In this document: positions 5,843-5,987 of the stretch, one piece after another
How the letters are laid out: each line of letters opens with the position of its first letter
Position numbering within the stretch: position 1 is the first letter of the stretch
Assembly: GCA_937141995.1 (NCBI GenBank)
Contig: CAKZQX010001029.1
Span: 1 to 5,987, forward strand
Source: an uncultured Chloroflexaceae bacterium
Lineage (GTDB): Bacteria > Chloroflexota > Chloroflexia > Chloroflexales > Chloroflexaceae
Length of the DNA stretch: 5,987 bases
Reading direction: 5' to 3'
Position numbers and translations under genes: made by a program
The notes under the pieces: model-generated
Told to the model about the DNA's origin: nothing
Databases searched by the model: none
The model's input: the letters and a program-made list of their open reading frames with translations, nothing else

Positions 5843-5855
5843 GGGTGTTTCACCC
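5843..5855 (+). other. Short hairpin 3' of rpmE
   Basis: GGGTG (5843-5847) and CACCC (5851-5855) form a 5-bp stem with a three-base TTT loop. No T-run follows, so it is not a convincing intrinsic terminator. GGTGA (5827-5831) can pair alternatively with TCACC (5850-5854), so two exclusive folds are possible. It may aid 3' end formation of the rpmE transcript. Confidence 0.3.
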
Positions 5856-5901
5856 GATACAAGCCCGATTCGCCTGCGGCAGCATGGTACATAATCGATC
5901 T

Positions 5902-5931
5902 TTTGCACAAAAAATTTGCACAAGTGCAAAT
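5902..5931. repeat. TTTGCAC direct and inverted repeat cluster, operator-like
   Basis: TTTGCACAA occurs at 5902-5910 and again at 5915-5923, 13 bp apart. The second copy is half of a perfect inverted repeat ATTTGCAC-AA-GTGCAAAT (5914-5931). Three copies of the same half-site within 30 bp of AT-rich DNA, upstream of what seems to be the next plus-strand gene, look like binding sites for a dimeric repressor or activator. No strong promoter hexamers are recognisable around it. Confidence 0.5.
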
Positions 5932-5974
5932 GTTTGTTAGCGCGCAAAAGTCCTGGGTTCGGATGCCACCAACG

Positions 5975-5980
5975 AAAGGA
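5975..5980 (+). promoter_or_regulatory. Probable ribosome binding site of a gene starting at or beyond the right edge
   Basis: AAAGGA is followed by only seven more bases of window. A start codon at the usual distance would fall at about 5988, just outside. The GTG at 5982 is only 1 nt from this site, too close to be used with it. The gene itself cannot be identified. Confidence 0.35.
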
Positions 5981-5987
5981 CGTGCCC

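Noticed and set aside
5948..5975. tRNA-like GGGTTCGGATGCCACCA string
   Set aside because: It resembles a T-loop followed by CCA, but the flanking bases do not form a T-stem or acceptor stem and no anticodon or D arm is visible upstream.

Overview
This window looks like chromosomal DNA from a filamentous or phototrophic-type member of the Chloroflexota (Chloroflexia, Chloroflexus/Roseiflexus-like). That is an inference from the style of the L21, L27 and L31 proteins, the long charged tail on L31, the moderately high GC and the degenerate GTC-heptad spacer DNA. No similarity search was possible.

Layout. Positions 1-308 are mostly spacer: a possible 48-residue ORF on the minus strand (52-198) and a purine/pyrimidine-biased heptad repeat tract around 214-282. 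Positions 309-4404 hold a two-gene minus-strand operon. The upstream gene (2584-4404) encodes a family-5 (DppA/OppA-type) solute-binding lipoprotein. Only 25 nt after its stop, the downstream gene (309-2558) encodes a transmembrane diguanylate cyclase with dCache, HAMP, GAF and GGDEF modules. No permease or ATPase gene is next to the binding protein.

Positions 4405-4711 form a divergent intergenic region. It has an extended -10 promoter for the lipoprotein operon, a 10-bp inverted repeat with 36 bp between the arms, a consensus sigma70-type promoter facing right, and an attenuator-like hairpin with a T-run close to the predicted transcription start. Positions 4712-5788 carry the plus-strand ribosomal protein genes rplU (L21), rpmA (L27) and rpmE (L31). 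L21 and L27 are 11 nt apart. L31 follows a 142-nt gap containing a perfect 20-bp palindrome. Positions 5789-5987 are non-coding and AT-rich in part. They hold a TTTGCAC direct/inverted repeat cluster and a Shine-Dalgarno-like AAAGGA at the right edge, which suggests another plus-strand gene starts just outside.

How the parts may work together. The right half is ordinary ribosome-assembly housekeeping. The left half is the most interesting part. A lone extracytoplasmic binding lipoprotein co-transcribed with a membrane diguanylate cyclase whose outer domain is a dCache sensor suggests a ligand-sensing pair controlling c-di-GMP, comparable in logic to NspS/MbaA of Vibrio. This functional link is inferred from gene order and domain content only.
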